From positions 1-11,222 of the forward strand of contig JAKSCZ010000038.1 of NCBI GenBank assembly GCA_022360335.1: a stretch of 11,222 nt of DNA. Direction: 5' to 3'. This document shows positions 8,378 to 11,222 of the stretch, piece by piece. The notes below the pieces were generated by a model. That model searched no databases and was not told the DNA's origin. It worked only from the letters and a program-made list of their open reading frames with translations. The DNA is from Pseudomonadota bacterium (GTDB taxonomy: Bacteria > Pseudomonadota > Gammaproteobacteria > Steroidobacterales > Woeseiaceae). The translations under genes were made by a program, and so were the position numbers. Within the stretch, counting starts at the first letter, position 1; each line of letters starts with the position of its first letter.

Positions 8378-9658
8378 CTATCGCGTGAAGTGCAGGTGCT
8401 GCCCCAGCATGTCCGGCGTGACGAGCGTAACGCCTTTTTCGGTGACGCGGAAACCGCGCTCCCGGTCGTCGTCGTGGTCGACGCCGATGACGGTGCCTTC
8501 CGGGATGCGGCAGCCGCGGTCGATGATCGCACGGTGAAGGCGGGAATGCTCGCCCACGTCGACGTCCGGCAGGATGACGCTGTCGGTGATCCCGCTGTAC
8601 GAATGCACGTAACAGTTCGAGAACAGCAACGAGTGCCGCACGAGCGAGCCCGAGATCACGCAGCCGCCGGACACCATGGACTGGACCGCCATGCCGCGGC
8701 GATTGTCCTGGTCGAAGACGAACTTGGCCGGCGGCACCTGTATCTGGTTGGTCCAGATGGGCCAGACCTTGTCGTACAGGTTGAACTCGGGCGAGAGCGA
8801 CACGAGTTCCATGTTCGCCTCCCAGAACGCGTCCAGCGTGCCGACGTCGCGCCAGTAGGCCTGCTGTCCCGTTTCCTTGTCACGGAAAGGATAGGCGTAC
8901 GCGCGGTACTGCTCGATCAGGCCGGGGATGACGTTCTTGCCGAAATCGTGCTGGGTGTCCGGCGAATCCGCGTCGCGGATGACCTGCTCGTAGAGGAACT
9001 CGGTGTTGAAGATGTAGTTCCCCATCGAGGCCAGGCAGAAGCCCGGCTTGCCGGGGACCGGGTTGGGCTTCTCGGGCTTCTCGTCGAAGCCGATGATGCG
9101 GCCGGTCTCGTCGACGGTCATCACGCCGAGCTGCCCGGCGGCTTCCTCGATGGGCAACTCCATACAGCAGATCGTCATGTCGGCCTGCCGCTCGCTGTGG
9201 AATGCGAGGAACGGCCCGTAGTCCATCTTGTAGATGTGGTCGCCCGCGAGGATCAGCACGAACTGCGGTTGGTGGGTGCGGATGATGTCGAGGTTCTGGT
9301 AGACGGCGTCGGCGGTGCCGCGATACCATTCGCCGCCCACGCGCTGCGAGGCGGGCAGGATATCGACGAACTCGCGGTCGCCGTGGAACCACGACCAGCC
9401 TGCGAGCAGGTGCCGGATCAGCGAGTGCGCCTTGTACTGCGTCAATACGCCGATGCGGCGGATGCCGGAGTTGATGCAGTTCGACAGCGGGAAGTCGATG
9501 ATGCGGAACTTGCCGCCGAAATAGAGCGCAGGCTTGGCGCGCCAGTTCGTCAGTTCGTGCAGCCGCGATCCCTGGCCGCCGGCCAGGATCAGGGCCAGCG
9601 TGTCGCGCGTGAAGCGGCTGACAAAGCGCGCGTCGTCGTGCAGTTCGATCTCGTTCAT
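8378..9658 (-). CDS. glgC: Glucose-1-phosphate adenylyltransferase GlgC (ADP-glucose pyrophosphorylase)
   Basis: Makes ADP-glucose from ATP and glucose-1-phosphate; this is the committed, allosterically controlled step of bacterial glycogen synthesis, carried out by a homotetramer. The product is 426 aa (E. coli 431) and aligns end to end: nucleotidyltransferase loop LILAGGQGSRL (about 23-33), RAKPALYFGGKFRIIDFPLSNCINSG, WYRGTADAVYQNLD, AGDHIYK with catalytic D140, FDEKP with the glucose-1-phosphate lysine K194, DFGKNVIPG, AYWRDVGT, then a C-terminal left-handed beta-helix with VSGGCVISGS and VIDRGC-like repeats (here IIDRGC). The position equivalent to E. coli Lys39 (fructose-1,6-bisphosphate activation) is Trp39 in LTNWRAKP, so the activator profile probably differs. 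The ATG at 9656-9658 has GGGGA nine bases upstream. A hairpin and a promoter-like sequence precede it. Confidence 0.97.
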   Translation of the reverse strand: MNEIELHDDARFVSRFTRDTLALILAGGQGSRLHELTNWRAKPALYFGGKFRIIDFPLSNCINSGIRRIGVLTQYKAHSLIRHLLAGWSWFHGDREFVDILPASQRVGGEWYRGTADAVYQNLDIIRTHQPQFVLILAGDHIYKMDYGPFLAFHSERQADMTICCMELPIEEAAGQLGVMTVDETGRIIGFDEKPEKPNPVPGKPGFCLASMGNYIFNTEFLYEQVIRDADSPDTQHDFGKNVIPGLIEQYRAYAYPFRDKETGQQAYWRDVGTLDAFWEANMELVSLSPEFNLYDKVWPIWTNQIQVPPAKFVFDQDNRRGMAVQSMVSGGCVISGSLVRHSLLFSNCYVHSYSGITDSVILPDVDVGEHSRLHRAIIDRGCRIPEGTVIGVDHDDDRERGFRVTEKGVTLVTPDMLGQHLHFTR

Positions 9659-9667
9659 TGCGGACGT

Positions 9668-9672
9668 TCCCC
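9668..9672 (-). promoter_or_regulatory. Probable ribosome binding site of glgC
   Basis: GGGGA on the minus strand, nine bases before the glgC ATG. It is half of an 8-bp palindrome CCCCGGGG (9669-9676) and lies just downstream of the leader hairpin, so its access could depend on mRNA folding. Confidence 0.5.
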
Positions 9673-9684
9673 GGGGACTCGATC

Positions 9685-9716
9685 AGCGGCGCGCCCCCGA
9701 CCCGGGGCGCGCCGCT
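9685..9716 (-). promoter_or_regulatory. Perfect 13-bp GC-rich hairpin between malQ and glgC
   Basis: Arms 9685-9697 and 9704-9716 pair without mismatch around a 6-nt loop (9698-9703), and the outermost base overlaps the malQ TGA stop. No T-run follows on the minus strand, so it is not a standard intrinsic terminator. It fits the only real gap in the operon and the leader of glgC. Possible roles are attenuation, an mRNA processing or stability boundary between malQ and glgC, or control of the glgC ribosome site. It does not resemble the REP elements near glgX. Confidence 0.7.
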
Positions 9717-11222
9717 CAATCGGCCGGTGCCCGTCCGGAGGCGCTAACCATAGAGGCTATATTGTCGCAGACATCCCGTGTCAATTCTGCGTCAATGTAG
9801 CGCCAGCGCCAGTTTCCGCTCGAGGTGCCCGGTACGTTGATACGGGCCTCGGAGCCGAGCCCCAGGAAGTCCTGCATCGGCGCGATCGCCAGTCGCGCAT
9901 TGCTTGAGAAAGCAACTTTGATGAGATCGGTGTGCACGGATTCGGCCGAACCGCCCGTCAGTTGCAGCGCGGCCTCCCTTGCCAACTCGATCTCGTCGGC
10001 GCTTCGGATGTCGCCGGGGCTGCCGTGGAACCATCCGATCGTCGTGTCGTTGTCGTGCGTGCCCGTGTAACAGACGCTGTTCTCGGCGATAGCCGACAGC
10101 TCGAAGTCCGGATCGCAGACGTCGAACTGCAGGACGTGCATGCCGGGAATCCGGTGCCGGTCGCGCAGCCCCTCGACCTCGGGCGTAATGACGCCGAGAT
10201 CTTCGGCGACGATCGGCAGGCTGCCGAGGGCATCGCGCATCGCATCGAAGATCGCATCGCCGGGGCCGGGTTCCCACGCGCCGCTGCGCGCCGTCTCGGC
10301 GTCGACGGGGACCGACCAGTAGGATTCGAAACCGCGGAAATGGTCGATGCGCACGAGATCGGTCAGTTCGGCGGTCGCGCGCAGCCGATCGACCCACCAC
10401 CGATAGCCGTCGGCCTCGTGCTTTTCCCAGTCGTACAGGGGGTTGCCCCAGAGCTGCCCGTCCTCGCTGAAGTAATCGGGCGGCACGCCCGCGACGCTGT
10501 CGGGCCGGCCGTCGTCGTCGATGCGCAGGATGTCGCGCTTGGCCCAGGCGTCCGCGCTGTCGAGCGCGATGCAGATCGGCATGTCGCCGAACAGCGTGAC
10601 GCCTCTGTCGTGTGCATAGTCGCGCAGCCGGAACCACTGCCGGAAGAACAGGTACTGGACGATCTTCGTCGAGCGGATGCGGTCCGCGGCCCCGACCTCG
10701 AGCCCGGCAAGCGCATCGGCGTCGCGGTGCACGTACTCGGGCCGCCATTCGGGCCACGGGCGCTCGCCGTGGTGCGTCTTGAGGATGCGAAACAGCGCGT
10801 AGTCGTGCAGCCACTCGTCGTCGTTGCGGGCCAGGAAGCCGTTGAAGTCGTCGAGTACCTCGCCGTCGACGGTCTCCTCGAAACGGCCGGCGGCCAGCTG
10901 CAGCAGCCGGTTCTTGGCCGGGATCAACGCGCCGTAGTCGACGAACTCCTCCGGCAACGCCGCCAATCCGGACACCTCGTCCCCGGTCAGCAGGCCGAGT
11001 TCGATCAGGTCGCCGACGTCGACGAGCATCTCGTTGCCGGCGAAGGTCGACAGCGGCTGGTAGGGCGAATCGCCGTAGGCCGTCGGGCCGAGCGGCAGGA
11101 ACTGCCAGACCGAGAGCCCCATGTCGACCATGCGGTCTATGAAGGCGCGCGCGGCGGCCCCGATTTCGCCGATGCCGTAGGGGCCGGGCAGGGAGGTCAG
11201 GTGCAGGCACACGCCCGCCCGC
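9716..11222 (-). CDS. malQ: 4-alpha-glucanotransferase MalQ (amylomaltase), 5' end cut by window
   Basis: GH77 disproportionating enzyme that transfers alpha-1,4-glucan segments between maltooligosaccharides and releases glucose. In a glycogen operon it recycles the short oligosaccharides freed by GlgX into substrates for GlgP. About 501 residues are visible. The sequence opens in frame with RAGVCLHLTSLPGPYGIG, the usual near-N-terminal block, so only a few residues are missing. The GTG at 11210-11212 is the internal Val of that block, not the start. Catalytic motifs are RIDHFRGFESYW (nucleophile Asp codon at 10343-10345), VAEDLG (acid/base Glu at 10202-10204) and TGTHDND (Asp at 10052-10054). 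The length fits the short amylomaltase type of about 500 aa, not the roughly 690-aa E. coli MalQ. TGA at 9716-9718 is followed by 57 nt before glgC; its last codons carry a promoter-like sequence. Confidence 0.96.
   Translation of the reverse strand, partial: RAGVCLHLTSLPGPYGIGEIGAAARAFIDRMVDMGLSVWQFLPLGPTAYGDSPYQPLSTFAGNEMLVDVGDLIELGLLTGDEVSGLAALPEEFVDYGALIPAKNRLLQLAAGRFEETVDGEVLDDFNGFLARNDDEWLHDYALFRILKTHHGERPWPEWRPEYVHRDADALAGLEVGAADRIRSTKIVQYLFFRQWFRLRDYAHDRGVTLFGDMPICIALDSADAWAKRDILRIDDDGRPDSVAGVPPDYFSEDGQLWGNPLYDWEKHEADGYRWWVDRLRATAELTDLVRIDHFRGFESYWSVPVDAETARSGAWEPGPGDAIFDAMRDALGSLPIVAEDLGVITPEVEGLRDRHRIPGMHVLQFDVCDPDFELSAIAENSVCYTGTHDNDTTIGWFHGSPGDIRSADEIELAREAALQLTGGSAESVHTDLIKVAFSSNARLAIAPMQDFLGLGSEARINVPGTSSGNWRWRYIDAELTRDVCDNIASMVSASGRAPAD
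9756..9784 (-). promoter_or_regulatory. Sigma70-like promoter inside the malQ 3' end, driving glgC
   Basis: On the minus strand TTGACA (plus 9779-9784) is a perfect -35 consensus. After exactly 17 bases comes TATAGC (plus 9756-9761), matching 4 of 6 bases of the -10 box. Transcription would begin near 9749, giving a leader of roughly 90 nt that includes the 13-bp hairpin. The codons here (TTG ACA, AAT ATA, TCT, GTT) are AT-rich against the surrounding GC-rich usage, which is consistent with selection on the DNA. The weak last two bases of the -10 box limit certainty. Confidence 0.45.

Larger units (their letters stand above)
132..11222 (-). other. Glycogen metabolism operon malQ-glgC-glgA-glgB-glgP-glgX
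   Basis: Six genes in one direction cover the whole synthesis and breakdown cycle of glycogen. Seen directly: from glgC on, junctions are a 10-nt gap (glgC/glgA, from the inferred ATC start), an 8-nt overlap (glgA/glgB), a 4-nt gap (glgB/glgP) and a 4-nt ATGA overlap (glgP/glgX), which indicates one mRNA with translational coupling. The malQ/glgC junction is looser (57 nt) and carries a hairpin and a promoter-like sequence, so glgC to glgX may also be transcribed on their own. The main promoter ahead of malQ is outside the window. No intrinsic terminator with a T-run follows glgX; a REP cluster sits there instead. Confidence 0.9.

Noticed and set aside
8368..8532. N-terminal extension of glgA to GTG 8532
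   Set aside because: The added 55 residues are Ser/Thr/Arg-rich and come from out-of-frame glgC sequence, the overlap with glgC would be 155 nt, and no Shine-Dalgarno sequence precedes the GTG.
8102..9907. Plus-strand open frame of 601 codons antisense to glgC and the ends of glgA and malQ
   Set aside because: It is antisense to conserved genes with clear motifs; the translation has no recognisable domain and runs across the hairpin and promoter region.
11210..11212. GTG as start codon of malQ
   Set aside because: It encodes the Val of the conserved RAGV-x-LHLTSLPG block and the frame stays open to the window edge, so the true start is outside.

Overview
The window is a nearly complete glycogen and alpha-glucan metabolism operon, all on the minus strand, from a GC-rich bacterium. 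The enzyme sequences (GlgC, GlgB and GlgP close to the enterobacterial forms) and the GTAGGAG-headed palindromic repeats next to glgX suggest a gammaproteobacterium, perhaps near the Xanthomonadales or Chromatiales. The lineage is inference only; no rRNA or other marker is present.

In transcription order (high to low coordinates) the genes are malQ (4-alpha-glucanotransferase, 5' end cut by the window edge), glgC (ADP-glucose pyrophosphorylase), glgA (glycogen synthase), glgB (branching enzyme), glgP (glycogen phosphorylase) and glgX (debranching enzyme). GlgC makes ADP-glucose, GlgA polymerises it and GlgB branches it. GlgP shortens outer chains to glucose-1-phosphate, GlgX removes the limit branches, and MalQ recycles the released maltooligosaccharides. 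From glgC onward the genes are tightly packed: a 10-nt gap, an 8-nt overlap, a 4-nt gap and a 4-nt ATGA overlap. The only real gap is the 57 nt between malQ and glgC. It holds a perfect 13-bp hairpin, and a sigma70-like promoter lies just upstream inside the malQ 3' end.

Bases 1-144 lie beyond and over the glgX 3' end. They hold a cluster of REP-type palindromes (four copies in both orientations) and a separate 9-bp stem-loop; the glgX stop codon falls inside one REP. No other intergenic stretch exceeds 60 nt, and I see no RNA gene, CRISPR array, insertion sequence or plus-strand gene. The long plus-strand ORFs are antisense shadows of GC-rich codons.

This is a known pathway, not a new system. 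The points most worth a second look are glgA, which has no ATG/GTG/TTG at its expected start and appears to begin at ATC; the internal promoter and leader hairpin ahead of glgC; the GlgC residue at the E. coli Lys39 activator position (Trp here); and the REP cluster that contains the glgX stop.
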